The notes under the pieces are model-generated. The model was given only the letters and a program-made list of their open reading frames with translations. It searched no databases and had not been told where the DNA came from. Of a stretch of 64,000 nt of DNA, positions 48,747-62,621 are shown piece after piece. This stretch comes from Thinopyrum elongatum (lineage: Eukaryota > Streptophyta > Magnoliopsida > Poales > Poaceae): contig CM022298.1 in NCBI GenBank assembly GCA_011799875.1, positions 727,538,181 to 727,602,180 of the forward strand, read 5' to 3'. The translations under genes and the position numbers were made by a program. Positions within the stretch are counted from its first letter, which is position 1; each line of letters starts with the position of its first letter.

Positions 48747-51700
48747 TGTAACATCCCCAGCTCCACATACAGTGATCACCCTACTGATAAATTCCAAGTC
48801 AGTCATATTCAACAGAGTTATCATCATTAGCGCCTGTTCGGCAGAGCTTCCCGACTTCCAGCTTCATCAAATTTTTCACTGGAGCGGGACGAACGGGTTT
48901 GGCTTTCGGGAAGCTAGCTTCCCGGATCTGAGGAGGATCCACGTACAAAAAACGGAGCCAAGCACTTCTGGCGATCGCAAAAAAGGGAAGCTGGAGGTTA
49001 GGTGATAATTACGTCCGACTGCGGGTGCGCTTCTAAGTTGCGTACCGGTGTCGTTTCTTTTTCTCCCGAGCTCGCGTGCGAAACCACCAGTTGATTGACA
49101 GCATCAGGGTCTTTACCACTCCGAACTTGGCTGCAGGCCCAGTCACCATCTGCTGTAGCCCAGTCGCCAGCCATGCAGTCGTGGGGAGAAGCTGGCAACA
49201 GCGTCCCGAACGCAGCGGGACAACTCGCGTGAAGCGAAGCTGGCGGACGAAAGCCTGGAGTCCTGGATTTTGAAGTGGAGAGCTTCCGAAAGGCCTCATT
49301 ATCATACTCTTTTCAGTAGGAGTTCCAATTCAAATGGATTTCAACATAAAGTGGAAAATAAAGTGTATTCAATCAGAACTAAAAGTGTTCAATAATAAGC
49401 AAAGTTAATTCAGAGGCAATTCAAAATGGTAACCAACCATTAATGGAATAAACTAATGTTCTCCACACACCTCAAACAGTGCTGAAAAAACATTTATAAC
49501 CTTTTATGTATTAAGTCAAAAATAACTATATGATATAGTATTTACCCCTACCCAACTGTTTTTGTGGGTGAGGGGTTAATTGCATGCGAATTATGACGTA
49601 GGTCACGCATTATCACAAAATCATTTAAGTGCCCCAAACAATTGCTAAACAGAGAGAAAAAGAAAACAGAAAAAGGAAAATGAAAAGGGCCTATTCGACT
49701 ACTAGTGCAATTAGGCTTTGCTGCTACGATTTTGGGCCCAGCCAAATCTGGCGGCTCGTCCCCTTCTCCCCGCGCTGTCGGCTGCGCCCGTCGACACGTC
49801 GCCGGCACAGCACGCGTCGCCCATCCGCCGTTTTCTTGTGTATAAGGATCCCCCTCACGCGCCGTGGGTGAACCCGAGGGCCCAGGGGGGGGCAAGGCAA
49901 CCCCCCCCCCTCTCTTCCTTCTTCTCCGCTGCTCGCTCGTTTTCGATTGGATCAGACCGTTGTGCCGTCGCAAGTCGCTCGCCGCGGCCACGAGCACCCT
50001 CGCGCCGCACACGCGATGTCCAGGAGGACCGCCGTCCGAGCGCTCCTTCGGTTGCGGCAGCAGAGCAAGCCAGAGGCTGCCTACAACGCCGACCGCACGT
50101 CTTTCATCTTTGGCACCGGCGAAAGTAGTAACGCCGCCTCGATTCGCCGCCCTCCCTGCGCTCCGGACCCTCGCGGGCTTTCTATGCGCCCTTCCGGTGC
50201 AGCTTCCGTTCTTTCCTTCCCCCTCCCGCGTCCGTCTCGGCTCGCCCCTAGCTACTTTCCCGGCCGTTGGCCAGACGCTCGTCGCCGCCGCTGCTTCACC
50301 TCAATGCCCAGCCAGCCGAGCTCACATACCGAGTCACGGCATCGTGCTCAGGTCACTTGCAGGAGCCACCGAGCTTATCTCGCTCTCCTCCCAGCGGAGG
50401 GCAAAGGGAGCCCCCTAGCTACCTGCTCGACCATCACCTGAACTACCGGCGCCGCCGCGTCGAGCGCGCAGTCGACGAAAACCTGACCACCCTAACTCAC
50501 AAGACAGCACCAGTCGTGCGGCTCGCTTCTCGCTCGTTTCGAAGACGGAAGCCCTTCCCCGCTCCAAAATGGTGGCCGGGGAGGACGATCCGCGCCACTG
50601 CTCCTTCCCCGGGTTGTCAGAGCTGGTCGGTTCTGGTTGCGTAAAAACGCACCGGCGGCTCCACCCGCGAGACGCCAGCGGTGCCCACTTGCCATGCTGT
50701 TAGCCGCTAAACTAGCCCCTAACACTCTCATGACATGTGTGGGCCCCATGTACTTGTAGCGAGTTATGTAGGGTTATTAACTAAACTCGGCCTAGATTCC
50801 ACTGATTTGGGCCCTACCCGGAGGGACGGGCCATAAGCCACCTAGCTAATTATGGTAATTAAAACCCCTGTTAAACTAAACAGAGAGACCACTGGCCCCA
50901 CTCTGGACACATGGACCTGTCACACAAGCCCGACTAGCCTGGACCACAGCCCATGACAGGTGGGTCCCACTGGACCACTGTCCAGTGCAACGTTGACACC
51001 AATCAAACTGCTGACTGGCAGTTGACGTGGGCCCCCATGTCAGCCTTCTGGGTGCATTTTTGTTTTGTGCACTCAGTTGGCTCCCCGAAGCAAATTTACC
51101 TTTTAATAATTGAATTAAAAAAATCACAAAATTTCAGAAATAGTTTTAAATCTTTGAAAATTCATAGCAAATTAAATCGTAGCTCGCGATCGCAAAATTT
51201 AAACATGAAAGTTCCTCAGAACGATGAGACGAATCAATCGTGTCATATGTTTCCATGCGGAACACCCTGTGTAGGGGCAACCCGTAACTTTCACAATCGT
51301 TTCAGTTAGAGTGGATATGCATGAATACCGGGTTAATAAATCCAACTTAATCCTAAAATAACTGATATGACTTAGACATACTTTAGGCAACCCCTGCACT
51401 ACATCCAAGGCATAGCATTGCTCTGTGTTGCATTATTCTGTGTATTTATTCATCTTGTTTCCTCCCCCTGCTTCCTCAAAAAATCTGTAAAACCCCCGTC
51501 ACCGACATTAGTCACCTGAGGCGACGAGCTCGCTGAGGTGATGACTATGCCCTGACTAACCGACCCTTGTCGCAGAGCTTTCCAGGCAGCCACCCCCACT
51601 CTTTTGAACATGCCTATATCGTCCTATTCTCTCTTCTCCTCTATGCTTGCCATAGTTGTTGTTTGTACTGTTTGATCCTATTTCTGCTGCTATAGCCTGT

Positions 51701-53650
51701 TCTATTGTCACCTGCCATGGTTACCTACCTGCTTATCCTAAACGTTTAGTATAGTCCTGGTGAGACCCATCAGGAGACCCCCACTTTGTCCCGATGCCCC
51801 CCAGGATTATCCAGAGACCCGATCAACGGGATTCGAAGCCCAGGCCCCGGCACCGCACATCACTTCGCCTTATTTCGACCAAGTGGTTACATATCGAGTC
51901 CGAGGGTGATACCCTCGTCCAGGCCACTTCTGATGATAACATTTGTAGTTAGCTGAATTCGGTCGTGGTCAGCCGGGTGATCTCCTACACCACCACCCCG
52001 ATAACTACTTCCAGTTGCAAATTACTCCAAGTGTGACCCTCGAGGTGTCCTCCTTGCGTTCACCTTGACGAAACAATCAGGTGGAATTCCATCGACGGTG
52101 ATTCCTCAGGGTTCCCCTTGGTGTTAGACCACACAGTTATTTGGTTACTATGACTTTACACTGCAACCATCGTACTAAAGACGGGTCGCCCTGGGAGGTT
52201 ACCCGCGCGAGCTTAATGTCGAGTGATGTGTAGACGGGTTGACCTGCACGGATGCCCGAGAGATGAATACGGGAGGCGTGGGCCGGCATTCTTAGCCCTT
52301 GCGCAAGTCCTCAGAAGGCGACGGGGGGCGACGGGGTCACATCTTTCATGAGTCTCTGTGCTCGTTACGTCAACTACACCACTAACGGTTTGGATATTTT
52401 GATTCCGGGGGCCTGGCCTGATAGCATGAAACCACCGTGGGCATAGTCTAGGGCGTTCTGTGTCTTATAATTCAGTCGGAGCTATATTGACGTCAGCAAG
52501 GAGTACATCACACGCTGGTTTGACTAGGAACGCAACCGCACTTGTTTAAGGGGTTGTAGGCTGCACTCACCGGCGGTCAACGTAACGCGCAGGAGTCCCC
52601 GGGGCAAGGCCCAAGACCCCTGACGCATAGGTTTCGCGGCGTTGCTGTACCTCCGCTTGTTTAAGATGTCGGTGGGTTGCGGCGTTCGTTGGCGAGCCGT
52701 GCTATGGACCCAGTAAGTAGTGTGTCCGGTCGGAGTTAAGCGAGCGGTGGTGGGTAAGTTGGTTGCACCCCTGCAGGGAAGAACTATCTATCGATAGGCC
52801 TGTCCGTACGGTAAGGGACACTCGAGTTGTATCCCCGATCGTACAATTAGAACTGGACACTTGAGATGATAACTGGATAGTATGGGCTTGGCATTGCTTT
52901 CTCGGCACGGGAGATCGAGGAAGATCTCTGGGCGACGTTTGTTGACACTACTACACTTACATGTGCTAAATCTGCACTCTTCTTAAATGCTAAAGACCGG
53001 CTGAGATGCTTTGTTGTTGAAAGATGGCTAGTCTTCCATAGGAGTAGGGCGCAACCTATTCCTCTCTATTCCGGCATTTCTGGTCAGCTCAGTCCACAAT
53101 AACGCCTCCTTTGATAATGTTGACATATTGTAGTGTAGATCCGTGCTCTGAGTACTTTTGGATGAGTACTAACGTTGCAGCATTTGCTTTCTTTTTCTCC
53201 CCAATACCCGTTGTCACCAAGACCAGATGACGGAGCCCCGAAGCCAGAGCTGGCCACGCTCGACGTGTACTACTATTACTAACCCACCTCCCGGCGAGAG
53301 TACTACTACGAGGGTGAGCCTCCGATGTACCAGGAGTTAGGATTCGGAGGGTCTAGGGCAGGGAGGGCCTACGCACTTCGATCGTAGGTTTTATTTTGCC
53401 CTGCCTTTTAAAGGGCCTATCTGTAACTCTGTATATTTGTACCTAGATATCTGATGCTTCCGCTGAACCTTGATTGCCATCGAGCTATGTATTCGAGCCA
53501 CGAGGCCCCTGGCTCCTTAATAGTAAAGCTTTTATGACTTTTTTATGTTTTAGAGTTTGTGTTGTATGATATCTTCAAGTGAGTCCTTAGGACTTGATCG
53601 TGTGCATTGGTGTATGGTTAGTGCCAAAACGATTAGCCGGGGTCGTCATA
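48747..53650 (+). repeat. LARD 3' LTR, third pass
   Basis: Starts TGTAACATCC, ends GTCGTCATA, and is followed by AAGCA (53651-53655). It contains the TIR element at 48831-49297. It shares 3' LTR-specific variants near its end, and is longer than the clean copy through many small insertions. Confidence 0.85.
48831..49297. mobile_element. TIR element in the 3' LTR, third pass
   Basis: Equivalent to 10417-10874: the cgcctgttcggcag left end is kept, the right end is degraded (cttccgaaaggcct). Confidence 0.7.
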
Positions 53651-53982
53651 AAGCAGGCCAACCAAAGATGAGGACGAGGACTTACTTGAGAAAGGCGTGA
53701 AGTTTCAAGCTTGAGGAGTTCAAGATGTGATGTGTGACTATTTCATTAGGAACCATAGTACCATTTGTTTTGCACACTATAACCAAAGTGCGTTACACCG
53801 TAAAATGTGACCAAGAAAATGCCCATGAAATCCTCCTAGTAAGAAAACTTAAAACCAAGCAATGGTTGGTAGAAGTTTGTAGCTATTCATAGGTGAACTA
53901 AATCAAACTCCCAAAAAGCAAAGCGTGAACGAACACCAACCGTCAGCTCATGTCTGACTTCCTCGGGTATAAATTATATGCA
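53651..53982 (+). pseudogene. MULE DNA-binding domain, third pass
   Basis: Equivalent to 15042-15364. The AAGCA junction and the aggccaaccaaagatgagg start are recognisable. Frequent one-base losses leave no open frame. Confidence 0.75.
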
Positions 53983-54139
53983 CTAAAGACTTAAATATAA
54001 GCACAAACAAACCAAAAAAACTGCCCAATTTAACATGTGTTACTTAAGGTTCTATCTTGAGTGTAGAAAAAAAAATCCAAGTCCAACGAATAAAGCAGTG
54101 GTAACTCGTTTCAAACCTGACCGTTCCCCTCTCTCGAAA

Positions 54140-56061
54140 CACTACTAGAAAAAGGCCTATCCCAAATAAATCTCTAATAGTGGCGCGACCATTAGGTGGT
54201 GCGCCACATGCTCCACTGCTATTATAGCAAGTGGTCGGCACCCAGAATCAATTGCTATGTTTTTAACTAATGTATGGGCACCACATGAGAGTGGCGCCAT
54301 TGCTATTTTTTTTGGGTCCATCCCCCCCCCCTGGGCGCCATTAGTAACCTAACACACACCCCAACGCCAGGCACACCCCCACCAGAACATAAGGCTATGG
54401 CGCAACCAGACCTAGGTGCGCCATGCTATTGTAGCGAGTGGCGCACCTAGGTCCTGGTGCGCACATAGCTATGTTCTTGGGGGTGTTCCGTGTGTTGTGT
54501 TGAGTTACTAATGGCGCACTCCTCCCTGGTGCGCCATTGCTAGGGTTAGCATGGCGTCACCCAGGGAGGGTGCGACATTACTAACGTCTCACACCACAAC
54601 ACACACAAACCACACACCCCCCCCCCCCCGCGATCCCTTTTAGGTTTTAAAAAAATAAAGAAAAATAATAAAATAATTGAAATTTTTTTTGAAAAAATAG
54701 ATGCCACTTTGGTTATGTGTTCTAGTTGTTAGGAAAAATTAACACAACATGAATTTTGAATTTTTTTTGGCAAAAAGGGCCGCCGTGTTTCGGTAAATGG
54801 GTCGTAATGTGGCATTACGCCTCCGAAAGACAGTGAAAAAGTTTTTTATATGAAAAATCATCTTCTACTCGAAAAGTTCATCCGATTCAACGGGCATAGA
54901 TTTCTAGAAATCTAAAAAACACCTACAGAAAACAGTTACGATGTTTTAAGATCTGAGGCACAAAATTCGAAAAAAATGCAAAAAAAATAAATTAGCATGG
55001 CGCACTAGGGCATGGTGCCCACTGCTATTTCCCGCGTTTCAAAATTCCAAAAAAAAATACAAAAAATAAAAAAAAGTTAGTCACATGGCTCACCTATGAT
55101 ATCGCCCTAGACATTTTCCCGCCTTCACAATTCAAAAAAATTCAAAAAATTAAAAAAATCTAGCACTGGCGTCATCATTGAATAGTGCGCCCACTACTTA
55201 TTTTCCACCCTTCGCATTCAAAAAATAGCAATGGCGCACCAGTGCATGGTGCGGCCCACTGCAAGGTTGGGACAGAAGTTAAAAGGGTAGGCCAGCCACT
55301 TACCATTCATTCTTTCTCGCGCCTTCTCCACTCCATTCCCCTCTCCTCCTCCCGGGCGACCCTCCTCCTCCGGTGCTTCCTCCTCCGGTGCCACCTCCTC
55401 CATCACGGTGCTCCTCCTCCGCGACCTCTCCTCCCTCCTCTCCTCCTCACGGTGCTCATCCTTCCCTACTCCTGCCACGGTCCTCCTCCTCTCTCCCGGG
55501 CGACCTCCTTCCCCCTCCTCTCTCTATCCTCACGGTCTCTCCTCCCTCCTCTCCCTCACGTCTCTCCACCCTCCTCCTCTACTTCCGGTCCACCTTGTGG
55601 AGCTCCCCCGGCACAAGAACGTACCCAGATCCCAGGTCGAGAATGAATTTAAAAAAATTCAAGCAAAAAAACGGCCAAAAAACAATCGCCAAAAAAATGA
55701 GCCAGATCTAGATCCAATCCAAATTGCAAAATTCAAAAAATAGCAATGGCGCATGATGGTGGGTTAGTACGGGTGCGCCACTACTATTTCCCGCCTCAAA
55801 ATAAAAAAAAAAATCAAAATTTTTTAAAAAAAGGTTTACAGTGCGCACCTGTAGCAATAGTAATGGGCCCTCAAGGTGCGCCACTGTTACCTTGCAAACT
55901 AATGGTGACCAGAGGTGCGCCACTGTGACCCTGGGCAATACTAATGGCGCACCAAAGGGCGCCATTATATTTGTTACTAGTGGCTAGGTAATAGTGGCGC
56001 ACCTATATGCTCCATTAATGGCAAAATGGTGCGCTCATAACAGTCCTTTTTTTCGTAGGTG
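54140..56061 (+). mobile_element. GGCGCACC-family CACTA, third pass
   Basis: Runs from cactactagaaaaaggcc (flanked by gaa) to a degraded right end (ctttttttcgtaggtg). It is collinear with 30461-32322 through the CTCCTC repeat (55320-55600), which here continues into the right half. Confidence 0.8.
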
Positions 56062-57124
56062 GAATGCTACGATTCTTCCAGACGATGGGCCGGTTTCTAA
56101 GAACTATGTGTTACAACAACTTTTGCGAAACTTCTAAGTTTTTTACACATCCTATATAGATCATAAAAGACACCATGCCAAGTTTCATGTTTTCAGACTT
56201 CGTTTGCATATTTTTTGGAATTAAAATTACCCAATAACTCAGTGTTCGAGGTCATGTCTTGGGCACCAATGGGTTTGGAGTTACCTTCTCCTTTCTTGGA
56301 TAAGGGACTCTACAAACATAGATTCAATAACATACATAGATTTTTCAACCCAATTTGCAAAATGATTGTTCATGCACTTGCAGTTAAATTTGAACTATAT
56401 CATTAAATGACTGAATGCACTAATGACTTTAATATAGCAACTGAAAAACAAAAACCCCCAAAAAAACACCAATACGTTTGCGTGGAACTGGCAATGGTGT
56501 ATCCTCAGTGTGAAAAATAAATCAAGGTCAACGTGAAACAACCGTCACTTTTTCCCTTCAAACCTGACCCGTTCCATGTCGAAACCTAGATTCTTACTCT
56601 ACGATGGGTCCACGTTTCTAAGCAGTGTACGTCAACTATATTATGCCATACTGAGGGCACCATGCCAAGTTTCATTTTTTCCGACTGTCATGTGCATTTT
56701 TGAATTATAATGCACTAAATGCCTGAAACTGGACTATGGCATATAAAGGGAAAAGATGGGGGGAAAGAATGTAAGCAAAAAAAAAAAAAAAAATAATACT
56801 AGAAAGAAAACAGAGTCATGAAATGAAAAAAAGCAAACAAATAATATACACAAAAAAATTGACACCAAAAACGGAGAGAAGAAGAAGAACGAAAAAAAGA
56901 TTGTTGCCAAGTGCCACTGGCAAAAAAAAAAAAAAAAGAACTCGGAAAGGCTTGTTTTGCTGAATGCCACTGGTAGGAACTCAGCAAGGCCTTGGTTTCC
57001 CGAGTGTTCTGCCTTTTGCTAGTTTTTTCTCCTTGGAATCGGCAAACGGTCATGTTTGCCGAGTGCCCCGATGAAATCACTCGGCAAGCACGAGCACTGG
57101 GCAAAATCTGAATTCCGGGTAGTG
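56062..57124 (+). mobile_element. TTTGCCGAGTG-type CACTA tail, third pass
   Basis: Equivalent to 32323-33351, ending attccgggtagtg. It contains a 15-base A-run (about 56923-56937) where the clean copy has agtgccacatggcc context. Confidence 0.75.
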
Positions 57125-58190
57125 CAGCTACAAATATGGGTCACAGGACTTCATTTAGATACAAAGTAAACTTTCATTACTATACGCTCACAAAGCTAAT
57201 CAAATCACGTAAGATTTGATTGACTTTTGCCCCCGAGATTCCAGAGCAGCATAAGAGTAAGAAACAACTAACATTCCCGGCAAAAAGCGTATCACTCGAA
57301 AAGTGGTATTGTAACCACCAAGGTAAAAAATGGTGAAAGAGTTTTACTTCATTGTGAGAAATTGGAGGCTTGCCATTCCGTGGTTGATAGGCCCGACGGA
57401 GGAAATACAAGGACATGATCTCTGATCCAAAAGTATGAGTCATGATATGATGTGTTGGCATATCTAGCGTGGCGGCACTACGTGGTGCAGAAGCGATATG
57501 GCATCAGCGGTCAATCCAAAACTTCTACAAAACACATTTGTATAGTCCAAAGATGTTATATAAGAACGCTAGTGAATTTGTATTAAGGTAGCCGGCACCT
57601 ACAACTAGTAGAAAAAGGCCATTTGTCCCGGTTCATACGGGCCAGTTGTCCCGGTTCGGGAAACCGGGACTAAGAGGTCGCGGACTAAAGCCCAACATCT
57701 TAGTCCCGGTTCTTATACGAACCGGGGACAGAGGGGCTCCACGTGAAGCTCTGCGGCGAGTCCAGAGAGGAGGGCCTTTGTCCAGGTGGTAACACCAAAC
57801 GGGGCTCAAAGATAGCCACGTGTCAGGCAGCTCAGGAGCTGGGGTTTGTTGTTTTTTTGTTTTTTGAAAGGTGGGGGGGGGGGGGGGTTTAGGGGTTTTG
57901 TAGGGGTTCAATTTAGGGGTTTCATATATGGGTTATCTAGCTAATAGAGAGAAGTGTCCTCATCTTATCTCCTGCTTGGCGACGCTACTTACTATAGTAT
58001 AGAGAGGCCTCGACACGCGAGCTAGTAAGCAAAAGAAGGAAACCATTAAGCTACACAAGGATCGTCATTGAAATATACAGAGGAAAGTGATCGGACCTCC
58101 TCTCTCCTCCTTCTCGCTCCAGAATTGGTCAGAACAACAAGTTTTCGTATATCTATCTGACGCTACTAGCTATATAAAAATATAAGATCC

Positions 58191-61100
58191 CTCAACATCT
58201 GATGTTCAAGTTCCACATGGTTGCTCCTGCTGGATGATGACTGGTCAAGAAAGAAATGCCAGCAATTCCTCTTGAATTGCTTAAGCGACTGTGGTAGGAT
58301 TCATCCCATCTGCGCCAAATCTAATTTGAAAAGGGGTCAACTACTATATATGAATGCAACTCAACACAAATGATGGTAATAAATAAATTGTGAATAATTA
58401 TTGCTACGCCAGACTTCATATGGTTTTAGAGTAGCCCCCGCTTAGAGTACGTTGCGTTGTAGATGTACTCGAAACGTAGTATACCAAAAATTATTCCCGT
58501 CTTCCTGCCACAACACCACTTACGAGAATGAGGTCCAATCAGAACTGAATAATCAAGCATTATAAAATGGATTGATTGAAACTAGCTTAGAATCAATGGG
58601 AGATGCGAGGAACTAGCTAGTAGTACTTACTTTCGGTGTGTAAATCGCAGATCCCCGCCATCCCGGACTTCTGCTGCGACACTTTCCAAACCCTGCGAGA
58701 CAAAGAAATAATTACTTGATATCCGGGGAAATGAACAAAGTGTGCCGATATGGTTACGGATAATGATCGATGTTTGAACTTACTTTCTTGAGCATTTCAG
58801 CATGGCCGCATACTCCTTGGGATCTTTTCGTTTGAGTCTAAGACGGTTACCTAGTCCCGCTCAAGCTTAATCTCTAGGATGAATCAAGTGGAAGCTCACA
58901 CGATGCATAAAACTCATCAATTACTATTACGATAAACCTCGAGTAATAATGGAACCGGAATATCCAGAGACATAACACTCACTTGAAGGTTTGAAGGAAA
59001 GAGTATTGTTATCTTGTTTTGATTTTAAGCAACGTTGTAGCACGTTTGGGCCCTGGTTTCTTTCGGTATTATATTTAACCGTCCCAGTTGTTACTATGAA
59101 TTTGGTTAATGAACCCAATATATATGATTGTAGCATTTCTGGCATTCGACGATCTTCATCTTGACCATAATTAGGTGAGAAATTTATATCCATGTAATGA
59201 AAGAGGCTAGCTATATATAGAGACTTAATACAGAGTATAGTATTACAACGTTAGCAAGTAGATGATTATTTTATCGAGTCCTTCTTGATTGAAAAACTGG
59301 AGAAACTCCTCAAATGAACAGACAAAGATCATTCCAACGAGGTCGTGCTCCTCTTTATCTCAGTCGTCAAATATCCTTCCCAGTACTTGCGAGGTGTCCA
59401 TGTACCACTTATGAATCTTCGCTCATCGTTGTTAGAGGAGGAATCACCAGGGTCTGACGAGAGGCTTTCCCGTATGGGATTTGTGTTCGTCACACTCCAT
59501 GTTATCAAATGTGCATCGTCGGGCGTAATCACCAGGATTGGTACCGGGCAGCATCCCCGGCAGATTTGTCGACGATATCGCTAGACACCTTGAGCGGGGG
59601 CACGATTGGGTTTGGCCTGTTCGCCGAGCTGGGGAATTTTGTTCCCACTTCGTCGTTCTTGTAACCTTTTTGTCAGTGAAGTAGTTCCGCGACTGTGCGC
59701 GCTCCTTCCACTCGCCTTTTTAAGAGCGGCGGACTGTTGTATCCGCGGAGGCGGTGTGTGGCTCTAGGTTCTTCACAGTGCGCTTCAATTTCACAGATAC
59801 CATCTTTCCTGCCGGAGGTGAGTCGATTTCTTTCTTTGCTAAAAAAGTCCCTCACTTGGGCTTTACAGATCTCCCCATTTTCCTCGTCGTGTCATCTCGT
59901 ATATGGTACACTTCTCTAGAGTCGTGAGAGTCTCGGACCGAAATCTGTTTGACTCCGCCTCTGGCTTAATGGCTGAGAACTTCCGGAGCAGTCGGAGGGC
60001 TGGGGCTGCGGCTTGTTCTTCCTTTGTGCTTACGGCGGAGAAGGAGGCGGAGTGCTACGACGCGCCGGAGCAGCCGAGCGGTTGGCGGCCTGTTCTTTCC
60101 GCTGTTGCTGACGAGGCGGAGAGGAGGGGCTGCTTCCCGGGTACGCCCGGCGCAGGCGAGAAGAGGCGGAGGTGACACCAACGGCGCTGAAGAACAGCCG
60201 TAGAGGTAAGGCGGAGTGCCCTGATCACTCGCCAAGGAGGAGGGGGAGGAGGAGGGAGTGGCCTGACTCGCCGCGTGAGGAGTGGGAAGGCGGAGGCGTC
60301 CAGTTTCGGAAGTTGATGACCTTCCTTCCGCCTGACATGGAGTCTTCGCGAGCAAGACCAGCTGAGTCCCCATCACCGGTGGGTGGTCAAGCTTGGAGCT
60401 CCTCAACATCCCTCCGTTATTCAAACGACCATACAACAGCATAGCCTTCCAAACCCCCCCCAAAGACCCCACCCCCCGCCCCCCCCCCCCCGAAATCGGA
60501 AGGTAGTGAAAAAGTTGCGCCGGGTACGAGGTGTAAACGAGCCGACAGCCACCTTGACTTTGAGGGGCTGCCATTGCGTTCATAAGGTGGCAATCTTGAG
60601 CCCCGGATAGCATCACGGGGTAGCGGGAGCCGTGAAGTCAGGCTGCGAAGGACCTCGGTTGGAAGCCACGCTGCTTCTCACGCTGAGATGGGAGGGGTAC
60701 GCCGGAGGTCGCTAGCACTATACGTAGTGCTTGTCCTCTAGCGCTCGTACCCTTGCACTTCAGCGACTGCAGTTTCGGTGCTCCACTTTCCTCTCCTCTC
60801 CCGGGTTTTTGTAACCGCCTGCGCTGGGAAACCAACCTTCCACGCAACGGAGCCTGCGTGCCTCGTGTTCTACTGGGTGCTCTGGATTCCCGAGGGCCTG
60901 TGTGAGCTCGTGTTCTCTCGTGGGAAGAACGTCCCTTCCTGCGCTGCGGCGATATACTTCTGAAGCTTCTGGACAGGTATTTCAGTTGCTCCTCATCAAG
61001 GCACTCCCTGTTCAGGGTCCAAGGTTCCCCCAACCCCGAAGAACCAAGTCCTTGAACGGTCGGCCAGTTCAATGTCCTGGTTCGACCCCTTTATCAAGCA

Positions 61101-62018
61101 GGTCTTCTCAGCCTTGTCCCACAAACGGCCGGGCTTGAGGTAGCCACCTGACCCCGTGCGATGGTGATCCTCCTTTTTGCAGCATTTTTTTTGTTGTGCT
61201 GCTGACATCTTCTTACTCTCTCGATGTCTTGTGGGCCACAAATGCGGGGGCCAGTGATCTCTTATCTTCTCAAAAACGGCCGGTGATTCTGGAGTCTTCC
61301 CTTTGTCGACAAACGTTGATTTCAACTCATTCTTCCACCTCCTGAATCGATCTGCCATCTTCTTAAGAGCATGAGCCTTGACCAATGGCTATAAATGGCT
61401 TATTCGGAATCCTCCTCTGGCGGCTTTTGGTAGGGTGAAATTGCCTTCAGCTCGGTCCAAAGATATCTTCTGTCTATCGTTGACAAAAGAAAAATTGAGG
61501 TCTTACTTGCTCTTAGGCTTATTTCCATTGGTGAAGCTGATAGGGATCATGTCCCTAACAAGAACCCGCACTGGCAGAAAATGCTTCCTTGGTCCGGCGG
61601 GGTTTCACATCGGTTGGCCATCGCCCTTGATTGTGTGATTGTGAACCTTTTTATCTCGCGCAACCTTTCTTCGCGCCTCGTCTCGTTACCGAAGTTTGGC
61701 TCGATCCGGAGGGCTAGAAAAGGAGAAAAGAAGAGGAGTTAATATGTGTCATACCAAAACAATAATGCATCAATTAGCTATCAGCACAGGCTTAATTAAT
61801 ATATATACCTCGCCCGGACTTTGCAACAGCTCCTTCCTCCGTTTGTCATCGGAGCCATCATAATATGTCCTTCCACCTCCATTGGTGATACCGGAGCTGC
61901 TTCACCCTCTACCTTCCAGACCATCGGTTTGGTGTCGTTGAGATAAGACAAGATATCACCTGCGCCGAGGTTATGTCCCCCAAACAACCGTGCTGCTTCG
62001 ATTTGTCTCGGTTCTCAT
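58191..62018 (-). pseudogene. ULP1-type CACTA gene, third pass, frames destroyed
   Basis: Equivalent to 34378-38162. Segments such as cttcacagtgcgcttcaatt and the proline-rich linker are recognisable. A C-rich insertion of ~43 bases (60451-60493) falls where the clean copy has a simple gcatagccttctggaatcgg. The in-frame stop context (gtcgctagc, ~60710) is retained, so the amber is not a one-off read error of the clean copy. Confidence 0.75.
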
Positions 62019-62129
62019 CCAAGTTTCTGCCAAATATTAAAACAGGCAATTAATATACAAACATGATAGATGGATATATTAGTGCAAAACTGTACGCCTC
62101 TCTCATGAAAAGTCCGACGTCCGGACCGA

Positions 62130-62620
62130 CAAGGGATTGACAAAATGAGCCATTTGGATGTGCAGAAAATGGTCCATATTTTCCTGATCTCATCTACCCT
62201 TCTAATGTCACGTTGTCTAGTGTCAAAGAATTCAAGAAAACATGACTTCATCATTAGCCGGAAATGACAGGCGTATAATGGTACGAAGCTCTTCAAAGTT
62301 TTTTGGAATGGAGTTCCCGAGAGATAATTCTCTTTTTGGTACAAGTTCAGCAAAGAGCCTTACGAATATCACTATTGGAGGCCTTTGCTGAAATCATACC
62401 AAAAGGCGAATTATTCTATCCGGAACTCCGTTCCCAAAACAACTTGAAGAAGCTTCATAGCATCATACGCCTGTTAACTTCTGACTAATGATGAAAGCCA
62501 TGGTATTCTTCAATACTTGACAGACAACGTGACATATAGAAGAAATATATATATAGATGAGATCAGAAAAAATTGGATCAACTTGTGCCCATCCAAATGG
62601 GGGCATTCTTGATTAATCTA
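62130..62620. repeat. SNF2-derived palindrome, third pass
   Basis: Equivalent to 38267-38768, centred near 62371, with the same head-to-head arms and small indels. Confidence 0.75.
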
Positions 62621-62621
62621 T

